This document shows, piece by piece, positions 30,876-39,476 of a stretch of DNA of 64,000 bases. Under the pieces are notes generated by a model, which saw only the letters and a list, made by a program, of their open reading frames with translations, did no database searches and was not told the DNA's origin. How positions within the stretch are numbered: the first letter of the stretch is position 1; each line of letters begins with the position of its first letter. A program made the position numbers and the translations under genes. The stretch is from Rhodospirillaceae bacterium (GTDB lineage Bacteria > Pseudomonadota > Alphaproteobacteria > Kiloniellales > DSM-21159): the NCBI GenBank assembly GCA_006969625.1, contig CP030885.1:4289430-4353429 (forward strand). Direction: 5' to 3'.

Positions 30876-31193
30876 TCAGTGCCAGACGAAGTGGGTCCGG
30901 AAGTGGTTGCTCAGGGCCGCCTCGACCAGCGGGCGCCACTTCTTCGGTACGTTCTTGATCGTGCCGTTCACCGCCCAGACGCGACCGGTCTTCAGGTCGG
31001 CCCAGCCGCCGCAGTCGAAATCCTGCTTGTCGCGCCCGCGCAGGATCGCCTCGTGTCCCGAGGCCGAAACCAGGAGGACCCACGAGGTCGAGCTGAAGCA
31101 GAAGGCGAACTTCGCCTGCTTTTCGATCGGCTTGCCGACCTGGCGGATCTCGATGTCCGACGGCCGAATGAGGTCTGGATCAAGCTGCGTCAT
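30876..31193 (-). CDS. Hypothetical protein
   Basis: 105 residues from ATG 31193. The beta-rich centre (AKFAFCFSSTSWVLLVSASG) and C-terminal WRPLVEAALSNHFRTHFVWH suggest a small folded cytoplasmic protein. No family recognised and no convincing ribosome-binding site. It converges with dnaQ and diverges from the peptide cassette at 31409; a 215-base gap separates it from the cassette and should contain promoters for both directions. Confidence 0.5.
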   Translation of the reverse strand: MTQLDPDLIRPSDIEIRQVGKPIEKQAKFAFCFSSTSWVLLVSASGHEAILRGRDKQDFDCGGWADLKTGRVWAVNGTIKNVPKKWRPLVEAALSNHFRTHFVWH

Positions 31194-31353
31194 ATCGCTG
31201 AGACGCAAGCGTGTCGCGTCCCTAAGTTGCCGTGTATCGGTTTGGAAACGTCGTAAGTCTGTGTATGTGCCGCTGCTGCGGGATTCAAGCCCCAGCGCGG
31301 CCTCCGGTCGGCGCACGGCCGGACGAGCCGCGATTTCGGCTGGTATCGGCAAC

Positions 31354-31382
31354 TTGACATGGGGCCGGAGCCGGCGAAGACT
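31354..31382 (+). promoter_or_regulatory. Candidate sigma70 promoter of the peptide cassette
   Basis: A perfect TTGACA at 31354-31359, then 17 bases, then AAGACT as a weak -10 box. Transcription would start about 20 bases before the peptide gene at 31409. The spacer contains a small palindrome (GCCGG AG CCGGC) that might be an operator. Confidence 0.4.
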
Positions 31383-31408
31383 CCTGCTACCAGAGAGGGA
31401 GCTTCCTG

Positions 31409-31561
31409 ATGGCCAAGAAGAGCACACCGGGCGACGGCGCCCATGCCTGCGGGGTCAAGGGCGGTGGCGGCTACTATGAGCCGCTGCCCGCCGATCAGCC
31501 GCGGATCGCCAAGATCGTGGACGCCTTCCGCAAGATCGGCACCCTGACGTCGAAACGCTAG
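31409..31561 (+). CDS. Small peptide, candidate precursor of a modified peptide
   Basis: 50 residues, too short for ordinary gene finding. GAGGGAG lies 7 bases before the ATG. It can be read as a charged start (MAKKSTPGDGAHACGVK), a run of four glycines, two tyrosines (GGGGYYEPLPADQPR), and an amphipathic C-terminal half (IAKIVDAFRKIGTLTSKR). There is one Cys (14), and Asp9, Glu24, Asp29 and Asp38 could donate side chains for amide bonds. The YEP and GTLT words loosely recall lasso-peptide leaders, but no core follows them. It is placed first in a tight unit with an amide-forming ligase and a serine hydrolase; precursor status is inferred from that context. Confidence 0.6.
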   Translation: MAKKSTPGDGAHACGVKGGGGYYEPLPADQPRIAKIVDAFRKIGTLTSKR

Positions 31562-31602
31562 CACGGGTCCTCGGGGGCCGGCATACGCGTGCGGTCGGCC
31601 AG

Positions 31603-32979
31603 ATGGAGGAGCTCTTCGGCGCGTCGCCGGACGTCGTCTTCGGCGGCCAGGCGGTCGGGCGGGACTTCTTCGAAGCGTACGCGCACCGGCTGCGCTTCGA
31701 CCTGAGGTCGCTGGCGCTCTATCTGTCGCCGGCGGTCGTCTACGGCGACTTTCGGCCCGCCTTGCCGTGGGCCGGTGCGCAGCGTCGGTCCGCGCAAGTC
31801 CCGGTGCAGGGCTGCGGCGCCCTGGCGGTGCAGGGCGGTCTCGGGCTGCGCGAGGCCTTTCTGGCGACGGTCGAGCGCCTGCTGCGCGCACGGGCGCGGG
31901 TCGCCATCGCTCTATCCGGCGGCCTGGACTCGGCTGCGATCCTCGCCGCCGTCTCGGAGGTGGCGCCGGACCGGCTCGAGACCGGCGTGGCCGTCACCGT
32001 GGACCTGGTCAGCGATGCGGGACGTTCGGCGGCGGCGGAGGCGCGCGGGCTGATCGCGGCCATCGCACCGGGCTGCCGGCATGTGGTGACCGCTGCCGAC
32101 GGCGAGCCGGCAGCGCTGCGCTGGGATCCGCTGGGCCCGACCCTGAATGCCGCGTCTTCCGCGCATGTTGCCCTCTGCCAGGCGGCCCAGCGCCACGATG
32201 CCGACCTCCTGCTGGTCGGCGACGGTGCGGACGAACTGCTCGGCGCGCCGAAGTTCCTGACGCGCGACCTGCTGGGGCAGCGGCGTTGGCGCGCGCTGGC
32301 CCGCTACCTGGGCGACGTGCGCTGTCTGGCCCCCGACCGCCGGGCCCTGGCGAGCGAGCTCTTCGCCTTGCTCGCCCAGGGCCTGCTGCCGCGCCGCCTC
32401 CGCCGACGGCTATACTTCGCGCTGACCTGGACCGATCTGCTGGCGGAGCCGGAGGTGCCGCGCATTCTCGCGCCGGAGTACCGGCGGATCGTCGCCGACT
32501 GGACGCGCGACTGGCTGGCCGGACAGCTCGCCCTGCATCCCATCGACGCGGGATCCTGGGCCGCGGCCGACCGCTACGACTCACTGTTCCCGCACGACAT
32601 CATCGCGGACGGCAGCGCGATTGCCGAGGCCTCGCCGTTCCTGAGCGACCCCTTCGCCGGTCGCGCCTGGTCGCTGACGGCCGCCGACCTCTTCTCCGAA
32701 GGGCTGCCCACGCCCTACCAGCGGCGCAAGGCGCGCGTGGTCGACCTGATCCGCCCGGACCTGCGCGCGAGCCTTCCGCTGGAGAAGGCCACCTACACGA
32801 CGTTCTTCCGACAGCAGGCCAAGACCGAGCGCATCGACCTGGCGCGGGGCTGCGCGCTGGGGCTGTTCGTGCCGGGCGAAGTCGACGCCCTGCGCCAGCG
32901 GCCCGAGGTCCGGCGGCTGTGTTGTGCCATCGAAGCCTGGATCCGAGGCGCCGAAGCCCGCGGCGCCCAGCCGGCCTAG
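31603..32979 (+). CDS. Asparagine-synthetase-like ATP-dependent amide ligase lacking glutaminase domain
   Basis: 458 residues. The AMP-forming synthetase domain is present: the PP-loop ALSGGLDSAAIL with SGGLDS at 105-110 and GDGADELLG near 206-214. True AsnB begins with Met-Cys-Gly of the glutaminase; here the protein begins MEELFGASPDVV and only a vestige of about 100 residues precedes the PP-loop. An ammonia-independent reaction is therefore likely, such as intramolecular amide formation as in lasso-peptide cyclases (McjC) or beta-lactam synthetases. It has no strong ribosome-binding site and starts 41 bases after the small peptide gene, so translation may be coupled. No McjB-type protease is adjacent. 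Confidence 0.82.
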   Translation: MEELFGASPDVVFGGQAVGRDFFEAYAHRLRFDLRSLALYLSPAVVYGDFRPALPWAGAQRRSAQVPVQGCGALAVQGGLGLREAFLATVERLLRARARVAIALSGGLDSAAILAAVSEVAPDRLETGVAVTVDLVSDAGRSAAAEARGLIAAIAPGCRHVVTAADGEPAALRWDPLGPTLNAASSAHVALCQAAQRHDADLLLVGDGADELLGAPKFLTRDLLGQRRWRALARYLGDVRCLAPDRRALASELFALLAQGLLPRRLRRRLYFALTWTDLLAEPEVPRILAPEYRRIVADWTRDWLAGQLALHPIDAGSWAAADRYDSLFPHDIIADGSAIAEASPFLSDPFAGRAWSLTAADLFSEGLPTPYQRRKARVVDLIRPDLRASLPLEKATYTTFFRQQAKTERIDLARGCALGLFVPGEVDALRQRPEVRRLCCAIEAWIRGAEARGAQPA

Positions 32980-32993
32980 CGCGAGAGGTGGCG

Positions 32994-34334
32994 ATGCCGT
33001 GGAACGATGCCCTGGCCGCGCATCTGGAGACGGCGGCCCAAGGGCTGCTGGAGCTGACCGGCGGGGTCGGAATGGCGCTCGCCGTCTTCGGCGCCCGGCA
33101 GTCGGCGGCCAGGGCCGTCGGGCTGGAGACCCTGCACGGCCGAAAGCGCTTGTCGCGAACCGCACGGATGCCCTTCGGTTCGGTATCGAAGCTGGTCGCG
33201 GCGATCGCCGTCCTGCAGTGCGAGCGGAACGGCCTGTTGAGCCGCGACGACCCGCTCGACCTTTATCTGGGCGAACTCCGCGACGACAGCCGCTACGCGG
33301 GGCTGACGCTGCGGCATCTCCTGACGCACACCAGCGGGCTCGTCGACGTCGGCCCCGATACGCCCGGCTCGCTCGCTCAGGCCGTGCGCAGCCTGCGCCA
33401 GGGGCCGCAGACGCCGCCGGGCTCTCGCGCGGTCTATGCCAACAGCGGCTATCAGGTGCTGGGACTGGTCCTCGAGCGCGCGATCGGCATCCCCTACCTG
33501 AGCCATCTGCGCGCGCGCCTGCTGCCGGAGCTGGGCATGCGCACGGCCGTGGCGGGGCTGCTGCCGGGGGCGACGCCGCCCTTGGCGAGCGGCTACGCAG
33601 CGAACGGCCTGACCGCCCGGACCCCGGCGCGCTGGATCCGGGTCGCCGAGCCGCTCGAGCTGAGCGCGGATACCTGCATCGGGGGCACGCTGGCCGATCT
33701 GGTCGCGCTGGGGCGCCGCCTGCTCGCCGACCCGGAGGTGGAGGTTTGCCTGCGTGAGCCCTCCGATGCCCAGTTGCCGCCCTCGGGCCGGCGTGGCGCC
33801 TGGCTCGACGGCGGGTGGTTCGGCCACAGCGGGAGCCTGCCCGGCTATGCCGCCGGCCTCTGGTGCAACCGGACCTCCGGTATCGGCCTGGCCGCCCTGG
33901 CCAACGCCTCGATCCCGATCGAGGCGGTCTTCCATACCGCCGCGCCGGCCCTCGATCCGGCTTTCGCACCCTTTGGGGCCGCGCCCGTTGGACAAGGCGC
34001 GCCACCCACCGATGGCGAGACCGCGGGGGTCGATTCACCGGAATGCCGCCCCGACCCCGCCGGTCTTGCGCCGCTGTGCGGCAGCTACGTGAGTCCCGTG
34101 CCACCGCGGCACCTGGCCTGCGTGTTCGTCGAGGCGGGACGGGGTTTCCTGCGTCTCGGCCAGGACATCGTGGCGGAGATGGTCTGGGATCCCGAGCGCT
34201 CGGGCTTCGCGATCCGCCTCGAGGGTCGAACGCTGGCGCTGGAATTCGCCGATCGCCTCGGGCAGACGCCTTACCTGTTGCGTCTGGACGGCCTCGACTA
34301 CGTCCGTCTGTGCCCCGACACACCCAGGCGATAA
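32994..34334 (+). CDS. Serine hydrolase (beta-lactamase fold) of the peptide cassette
   Basis: 446 residues without an obvious signal peptide, so probably cytoplasmic. Catalytic motifs are intact: SVSK at 63-66, YAN in AVYANSGYQVLG near 147-149, and HSG in GWFGHSGSLPGY near 277. A C-terminal beta-barrel-like domain follows from about 350 (LCGSYVSPVPP...), as in many class C-type peptidases and esterases. GAGAGG precedes the ATG, 14 bases after the ligase stop. In this setting it could trim, release or transfer the product of the ligase. It is not closely similar to the membrane-anchored hydrolase at 14613. Confidence 0.82.
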   Translation: MPWNDALAAHLETAAQGLLELTGGVGMALAVFGARQSAARAVGLETLHGRKRLSRTARMPFGSVSKLVAAIAVLQCERNGLLSRDDPLDLYLGELRDDSRYAGLTLRHLLTHTSGLVDVGPDTPGSLAQAVRSLRQGPQTPPGSRAVYANSGYQVLGLVLERAIGIPYLSHLRARLLPELGMRTAVAGLLPGATPPLASGYAANGLTARTPARWIRVAEPLELSADTCIGGTLADLVALGRRLLADPEVEVCLREPSDAQLPPSGRRGAWLDGGWFGHSGSLPGYAAGLWCNRTSGIGLAALANASIPIEAVFHTAAPALDPAFAPFGAAPVGQGAPPTDGETAGVDSPECRPDPAGLAPLCGSYVSPVPPRHLACVFVEAGRGFLRLGQDIVAEMVWDPERSGFAIRLEGRTLALEFADRLGQTPYLLRLDGLDYVRLCPDTPRR

Positions 34335-34370
34335 GCGTGCTCTGCAACGCCGGGACGGTCCAACCGCCCT

Positions 34371-34433
34371 AGAGCAGGATCGTCTTGGATGGAATCGCTT
34401 TGGCGATCCCATCCAAGACGTGAATCCTGCTCT
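34371..34433. repeat. Inverted repeat downstream of the peptide cassette
   Basis: Imperfect hairpin beginning AGAGCAGGATCGTCTTGGAT and ending in its near-complement, with an apex around ATCGCTTTGGCGAT. It ends the cassette and may act as its terminator. It shares the AGAGC... border word with the next repeat. Confidence 0.75.
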
Positions 34434-34447
34434 ATTCATGGAGTTAG

Positions 34448-34506
34448 AGAGCGATTCACGTCACTGGTGGAAGCGGATCCGCTTCCACCAGTGACGATCG
34501 CGCTCT
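34448..34506. repeat. Inverted repeat with a 34-base perfect palindrome
   Basis: The core 34461-34494 reads identically on both strands (TCACTGGTGGAAGCG, GATC at the centre, then the complement). AGAGCGATTCACG / CGATCGCGCTCT borders surround it. Together with the preceding repeat it fills the gap between the convergent hydrolase and transglutaminase-like genes. Size and symmetry resemble a MITE or REP pair; no transposase is present. Confidence 0.8.
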
Positions 34507-35407
34507 AGCTCCCCGTCTCCCCGCCCGCCGGTTCCGTCACCACCTCGAAGCGGGTGAGCGTCGTGGGGCCGAAGCTGGTGGTCAGCGCCACGTCGGCGGC
34601 GTCGCGGCCGCGCGCCATGGGGATGCGGCCGATCCGCGGGGCGTTGTGGCGCGCGTCGAAGGTGTGCCAGCGGCCGCCCAGGTAGGCCTCGAACCAGGCG
34701 CTGAAGTCCATCGGGTTCGGGTCCGGCGGCACGCCGATATCGCCCAGGTAGCCGGTGACGTAGCGCGCCGGCACGTTGAGCGCCCGGCACAAAGCGATCG
34801 CCAAGTGGGCGAAGTCGCGGCACACGCCGGTGCGTCCCTGAAAGGCATCCCAGGCGCCGCGGGTGGGATCGGCGGCCAGGTAGTCGAAGCGCAGATGTGC
34901 GTGCACGAAGTCGCAGACGGCCTGCACCCGCGGCCAGCCGGGCGGCGCGTGCCCAAGGTGCTGCCAGGCCAGATCGAGCAGGCGGTCACTGTCGCAGTAG
35001 CGGCTCGGCAGCAGATAGACCAGGGCCTGGTCGGGCAGCTCCTCGACCGGATGCTGCGCCGCCTCCGGTGCGACCGGGTCGGGCCGGCCGTCGTCGAGGA
35101 TTTCGAAGCGCGTCGAGATGCGGGTCTCGCCCGCCGGGAGCACGGCCCGGCCGCAGAGGTTGCCGAAGCCGTCGCGGTACTCGCGCGGCGGCGCCGGAAG
35201 CGGCGGCTCGAAGCTCAGCGTGTCGGGCTGCAGCAGGTCGCGGCGGCGCTCCGGCCGGACCTTCAGGACCATCAGCACGGGAGTGGGCTGCGGGCAGTCG
35301 TAGCCGAGCGTGAAGCCGGCGCGCAGCCGCAACGCGCGGTCGCCCGGACCGGCAGTCGGATCGCCGGGAAGTCCTGGGTGCGGTTCGCTGGAGGCGGAGG
35401 AGCGCAT
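34505..35407 (-). CDS. Transglutaminase-like (cysteine protease fold) protein
   Basis: 300 residues. The transglutaminase-core triad is visible: Cys in GVCRDFAHLAIALCRAL, His in RWHTFDARHN, and the Asp of that same motif. The N-terminal third (beta-rich, LRLRAGFTLGYDCPQPTPVL) is the domain that precedes the core in this bacterial family. Related proteins are presumed peptidases or amidases of unknown target and often travel in pairs, as here with the divergent neighbour at 35594. A second ATG nine bases upstream (35416) is equally possible. No signal peptide seen. Confidence 0.85.
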   Translation of the reverse strand: MRSSASSEPHPGLPGDPTAGPGDRALRLRAGFTLGYDCPQPTPVLMVLKVRPERRRDLLQPDTLSFEPPLPAPPREYRDGFGNLCGRAVLPAGETRISTRFEILDDGRPDPVAPEAAQHPVEELPDQALVYLLPSRYCDSDRLLDLAWQHLGHAPPGWPRVQAVCDFVHAHLRFDYLAADPTRGAWDAFQGRTGVCRDFAHLAIALCRALNVPARYVTGYLGDIGVPPDPNPMDFSAWFEAYLGGRWHTFDARHNAPRIGRIPMARGRDAADVALTTSFGPTTLTRFEVVTEPAGGETGS

Positions 35408-35593
35408 GTCGCGCATCCTAGCGCGGCGACCGCGCGGAGTTACACCCGGCCCGAGACGCCGCATCGCTTTTGCGTGCCGCCTTGCCCTACCGGGCCAGCC
35501 CCCCCACACTACCGCCCTGTACTGGCGCCCCATACTGGGAATCCGGACCATCGCGACCGGATCGCAGGCGCTCCACCGGACCACGGACCCCGC

Positions 35594-36625
35594 ATGACCG
35601 CCCTCTCCGTCCGCCATACGACGGTCTACCGCTATGCGCGGCCGGTGCGCTTCGGAGAGCATCGCCTGATGTTCCGGCCGCGCGACAGCCACGACCTGCG
35701 ACTGGTCTCGACCGCGCTGGAGATCGCGCCCAAGCCGGCCGAGGTGCGTTGGCTGCACGACGTCTTCTCCAACTCCATCGCCATCGCCAGCTTCGAGGAG
35801 GCGGCCGCCGAGCTGCGCTTCACCAGCCGCATCCAGGTCGAGCACTACGGCCTGGACGAGCCGGATTTCCCGTTGGAGTCCTACGCCCAGACCTATCCCT
35901 TCAGCTATGCGGCGGAGGAGATCCCGGACCTGGGGCGGACCATCGAGCGCCACTACCCGGACCCGCAGCGGCGCGTCGACACCTGGGTTAAGGGCTTCCT
36001 GCACGGGCGGAAGAGCACCGACACCCAGGCCCTGCTGGTCGACATCAACAAGGCGATCGGCGGACAGTTCGGCTACCAGCGGCGCTATGCCCTGGGGACC
36101 CAGACGCCCGCCGAGACCATCGAGCTGCAGAGCGGTTCCTGCCGCGACCTGGCGCTCTTCATGATGGAGGCGGTGCGCAGTCTCGGCTTCGCCGCGCGCT
36201 TCGTCACCGGCTACCTCTACGATCCCGACCTGGATAGCGGGCCCTGCGGCGCGGCGGCCCAGGGCGATCTATGGGGGGTCGGCGCCGACGGCGGCAGCGG
36301 CCAGCTGGCCCAAGGCCAGATCGAAGCGGGGCCGGCGGACAATCGCGTCAACGCCATCCGCGGCGCCGGCGACACCCACGCCTGGGTGCAGATCTACCTG
36401 CCCGGCGCCGGCTGGATGGAGTTCGACCCGACCAACGGCCTGGTCGGCGGCGCCCGCCTGATCCGTGTCGGCGTGGCGCGCGACCCCAGCCAAGCGGTGC
36501 CCCTGCAGGGCACCTTCTACGGCGCCGCCGAAGACTTCCGCGAGATGTCCGTCGAGGTCGAGGTCAACCGCATGGACGCGCACCAGGCGGGCGGCTTCGC
36601 GGGTCAGCCGATCTCGGCCGGGTAG
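35594..36625 (+). CDS. Transglutaminase-like protein with bacterial N-terminal domain
   Basis: 343 residues. It begins with the bacterial transglutaminase-like N-terminal domain (LSVRHTTVYRYARPVRFGEH). The catalytic core has Cys in QSGSCRDLALFMMEAVR, His in DTHAWVQIYLPGAGW and Asp in MEFDPTNG. An insertion of about 45 residues (GPCGAAAQGDLWGVGADGGS...) separates the Cys and His motifs and is rich in Gly. It diverges from the related gene at 34505. Its last 22 bases overlap the end of the convergent GST gene. Confidence 0.9.
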   Translation: MTALSVRHTTVYRYARPVRFGEHRLMFRPRDSHDLRLVSTALEIAPKPAEVRWLHDVFSNSIAIASFEEAAAELRFTSRIQVEHYGLDEPDFPLESYAQTYPFSYAAEEIPDLGRTIERHYPDPQRRVDTWVKGFLHGRKSTDTQALLVDINKAIGGQFGYQRRYALGTQTPAETIELQSGSCRDLALFMMEAVRSLGFAARFVTGYLYDPDLDSGPCGAAAQGDLWGVGADGGSGQLAQGQIEAGPADNRVNAIRGAGDTHAWVQIYLPGAGWMEFDPTNGLVGGARLIRVGVARDPSQAVPLQGTFYGAAEDFREMSVEVEVNRMDAHQAGGFAGQPISAG

Positions 36626-37230
36626 CGGGTCGCCCGCAGGCTGCGGCGCGCCTGCATGGCGGCGAGCCAGGCACGCAGGCGCGGATACGGTTGCAGCAGC
36701 GCCGGGCCGCTCGGCGCCAGCGCCAGATAGACCAGCATGGGCGCCACCTGCAGGTCGGCGAGGCTGGGCCGGTTGCCGAGGAAGAAGGGCGATTCCAGCA
36801 AGCCGTCGAGCGCGGCGAGACAGGTGCGCGCGGCGACCAGCGCCTCGTGCGCGACCCCCGGGCCCTCGCGCTCGGCCACCAGAATGCCCCAGACCAGACG
36901 CGGATAGGCGTAGCTGTCGGCCACGCCCATGACCTGGGCCATGCGGGCCAACGCGCGCGGCTCCTCGGGCGTCAGGCGCGGGCCGGGGAAGGCGGCGTCG
37001 AGATAACGCACGATCGCCTGGGTCTCATAGAGCGTGAAGTCCCCGTGCCGCAAAGCCGGGATCTTGCCGAAAGGATGCAGGACGGCGTAGTCCGCCGGCG
37101 CCGGCGTCTCCTTGGCGAAGATGTCGACCGTCTCGAAGTCGTGTGCGATGCCTTTCTCGGCACAGGCCAGCCGCGCAATCCGGGTGTAGACGCTGTAGTC
37201 GGCGCCGTAGAGGCGGGGGCGGTCGGTCAT
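36604..37230 (-). CDS. Glutathione S-transferase family protein
   Basis: 208 residues. The N-terminal thioredoxin-like domain has YSVYTRIARLACAEKGI and the glutathione-contact stretch GKIPALRHGDFTLYETQAIVRYL with the conserved Pro and Glu-Thr/Ser. The C-terminal helical domain includes GNRPSLADLQVAPML with its structural Asp. Substrate unknown. It is the last of four minus-strand genes joined by overlaps; its ATG lies within the stop of the methyltransferase (ATGA). Confidence 0.9.
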   Translation of the reverse strand: MTDRPRLYGADYSVYTRIARLACAEKGIAHDFETVDIFAKETPAPADYAVLHPFGKIPALRHGDFTLYETQAIVRYLDAAFPGPRLTPEEPRALARMAQVMGVADSYAYPRLVWGILVAEREGPGVAHEALVAARTCLAALDGLLESPFFLGNRPSLADLQVAPMLVYLALAPSGPALLQPYPRLRAWLAAMQARRSLRATRYPAEIG

Positions 37231-38492
37231 GCGGCCGCGCGCATCAGCAGCAGGCGGTTGAGCCCGCCGAAGACGCGCAGCGCCTCGACCGTCTCGCGGC
37301 GGCGGCGCTCGTCCGGCAGGTCGCGGAAGCGCCGAGCGAGCGCGGCGTCGACTTCGGCGAGGCTGCGCCGACCGTCGCAGAGCTCGGCGAAGGCCGCAGC
37401 GCGCGGCGGCAGCGGCAGGCGCAGCGGCAGGCCGTCGAAGGCACCGGCCAGCGCCCGGTCGCGCTTGACCGCCGCCGCCACCGCAGCGCCGTCCCACTCC
37501 ACCCAGGTCGGGATCGCCGCATCGTCCGGCGGGTTGGGCGTACGCGTACGCGCCAGGTATAGCGTATGGGTCTTGAAGTTGCCGGCGAGCGCCTCGGCCA
37601 GCGCGGCGCGCTCGTCCGCCGCCAGATCGTCCAGGCGGGCGTGCAGCTCCGCCGGCAGATACGTGGCCGGGTCGTAGCGCAGCGGCTCGATCCAGGCGGC
37701 GACCTCCAGCCCGGCGCCGGCCGCCAGTGCGGCCAGCTCCGGAACGGTGTAGGCGCGGTCGCGGGCGTGCAGCAGCAGGTCGACCAGCTCGGCGTCGCTG
37801 CGCCGGTGGTCGCCCAGCACCGGGTTGCGCGCGAAGCGGTTGGTCTGGGGCAGCGCCGGCAGCAGCGTCTTCGTCAGGCGTACGCGCGCCGGAAGGTCGA
37901 GGTCGCGGCCGAGCGTACGCAAGGCCGCCTGCAGCTCGTACACCCCGCTGCGGCCGTACTGGCCGTAGACCATGACCCCCAGTCCGCCGGCCGCCGGCTT
38001 GAGCACCGCAACCAGGCGGGCCAGGCCGGCCGCCGGCTCGGCCAGGTGGTGCAGCACGCCGCAGCAGTCGACGTAGTCGAAGCCGCCGAGCGCGAGAGCG
38101 GGCAGATCCTCGATGGCACCCTGGACGAAGCGGATGTTGGACAGGCCGCGCGCCTCGGCCCGCGCCGTGCAGATCGCGCGGGAGGCGGCAGACAGGTCGA
38201 GGTAGACCACCTCGGCCCCAGGCACGCCCGCATGGGCCAACTGCTGCGCCAGCATGATCGTGCCGTCGCCGGTGCCGCCGCCGGCGACCAGCGCCCGGAA
38301 GCCGGCCGGCAGCGCCCGCCCGCCATAGAGGTAGTGTCGGATCTCCAACAGCCGGCTGGGCGAGCCGGTGATCAGCCGCCTGGCCTCCTCGGCCGGGTCG
38401 CGTGCCGGGTAGGGATAGGCCTCGTACTGGGCGGCCACCGCGTCCGCCTCTCCAGCCGCGGGCTCGACCACCTGCGGTCCGGACGGGCTCAC
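37227..38492 (-). CDS. SAM-dependent methyltransferase with C-terminal extension
   Basis: 421 residues from a GTG start that overlaps the preceding stop (GTGA). A class I methyltransferase core: motif I ALVAGGGTGDGTIML near 68-82, the acidic VVYLDLSAASRAI strand, and YVDCCGVLHHLAEP for motif IV. The last 170 residues, after about 250, are helical and unassigned (ELHARLDDLAADERAALAEA...). The start AVAAQYEAYPYPARDP resembles family members with a YPYP motif found in proteobacteria. The target is not evident. Confidence 0.8.
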   Translation of the reverse strand: MSPSGPQVVEPAAGEADAVAAQYEAYPYPARDPAEEARRLITGSPSRLLEIRHYLYGGRALPAGFRALVAGGGTGDGTIMLAQQLAHAGVPGAEVVYLDLSAASRAICTARAEARGLSNIRFVQGAIEDLPALALGGFDYVDCCGVLHHLAEPAAGLARLVAVLKPAAGGLGVMVYGQYGRSGVYELQAALRTLGRDLDLPARVRLTKTLLPALPQTNRFARNPVLGDHRRSDAELVDLLLHARDRAYTVPELAALAAGAGLEVAAWIEPLRYDPATYLPAELHARLDDLAADERAALAEALAGNFKTHTLYLARTRTPNPPDDAAIPTWVEWDGAAVAAAVKRDRALAGAFDGLPLRLPLPPRAAAFAELCDGRRSLAEVDAALARRFRDLPDERRRRETVEALRVFGGLNRLLLMRAAA

Positions 38493-39460
38493 GGCGTGAT
38501 CACCACCTTGCCGGTGGTCTTGCGCGCGCGCAGGTCGGCCAGGGCCTGCGCACCCTCCTCGAGGGAGTATCGGTGGCTGACCAGCGGGCGGATCTTGCCG
38601 GCGAGGTACCACTCGAACAGCTCGGCGAACTGCGCCGCCAGGCGTTCCGGCGCACGGGTACGGTTGGAGCCCCAGTACATGCCGTGCACCGAGACGTTCT
38701 TCACCAGCAGGATGTTGGCCGGGATCTGCTGCACCGTGCCGGCGGCGAAGCCGATCACCACCAGCCGGCCGCCCCAGGCAGTGGCGCGCAGCGAGGCGTC
38801 GAAGACCGGCCCGCCGACCGGGTCGAAGACCACATCGACGCCGTGACCGTCGGTCAGCGCACGCATGCGCTGCTTCAGGTCCTCGGTCTTGTAGTCGATG
38901 GTCGCATCCGCCCCGTGCGCCGCCGCCACGGCCAGCTTGTCGGCGCCGCCGGCCGAGGCGATCACCCGCGCGCCCAGCGCCTTGCCGCATTCGACGGCAG
39001 CCAGCCCGACGCCGCCGGCGGCGCCGTGCACCATCAGGGTCTCGCCGGGCTGCAGGTCGGCGTGCCAGCGCAGCGCCCCGTGCGCGGTGCCGTAGGTGAC
39101 GGCGAAGCCGGCGGCGGTGGCGAAGTCCATGGCGTCGGGGATCGCGAAGACGCCGCTTTCCGGCGCTGCGACCTGCTCGGCGAAGGCGCCGTGGCCGACC
39201 AGCGCCATCACCCGGTCGCCCGGCCCGACGCGCGTCACGCCGGCGCCGACGGCGAGCACCTCGCCGGCCGCCTCCAGGCCCGGCGCGAAGGGCAGCTCCG
39301 GCTTTTCCTGGTACTGGCCGCGCACCATCAGCGTGTCGGCGAAGTTGACGCCGGCCGCCTTCACGGCGATCAGCGCCTCGCCCGGCCCGGCCTGCGGCGC
39401 CGGCAGCTCGCCGGGGGCCAGGGACACGCCGTCGAGGGCGGAACAGACCAGCGCGCGCAT
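38489..39460 (-). CDS. Zinc-independent NADPH:quinone oxidoreductase (MDR superfamily)
   Basis: 323 residues from ATG 39460 (an ATG at 39472 sits directly against the GAGGAG box and is too close). Markers of the quinone oxidoreductase branch are VNFADTLMVRGQYQ, PFAPGLEAAGEVLAVG, the nucleotide-binding HGAAGGVGLAAVECGKALGA and a FDPVGG after it. The zinc ligands of alcohol dehydrogenases are absent. Second gene of a four-gene overlapping operon behind the asparaginase. Confidence 0.9.
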   Translation of the reverse strand: MRALVCSALDGVSLAPGELPAPQAGPGEALIAVKAAGVNFADTLMVRGQYQEKPELPFAPGLEAAGEVLAVGAGVTRVGPGDRVMALVGHGAFAEQVAAPESGVFAIPDAMDFATAAGFAVTYGTAHGALRWHADLQPGETLMVHGAAGGVGLAAVECGKALGARVIASAGGADKLAVAAAHGADATIDYKTEDLKQRMRALTDGHGVDVVFDPVGGPVFDASLRATAWGGRLVVIGFAAGTVQQIPANILLVKNVSVHGMYWGSNRTRAPERLAAQFAELFEWYLAGKIRPLVSHRYSLEEGAQALADLRARKTTGKVVITP

Positions 39461-39476
39461 GGCTCGGCTCATCTCC

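Noticed and set aside
31603..32979. Ordinary asparagine synthetase (AsnB)
   Set aside because: The glutaminase domain with its N-terminal Cys is missing, and the protein is about 460 residues rather than about 550-650.
34505..36625. Lasso-peptide McjB proteases for the adjacent cassette
   Set aside because: Both proteins are 300 residues or more and belong to the general bacterial transglutaminase-like family with its own N-terminal domain, not the short McjB type. They are also on separate transcripts.
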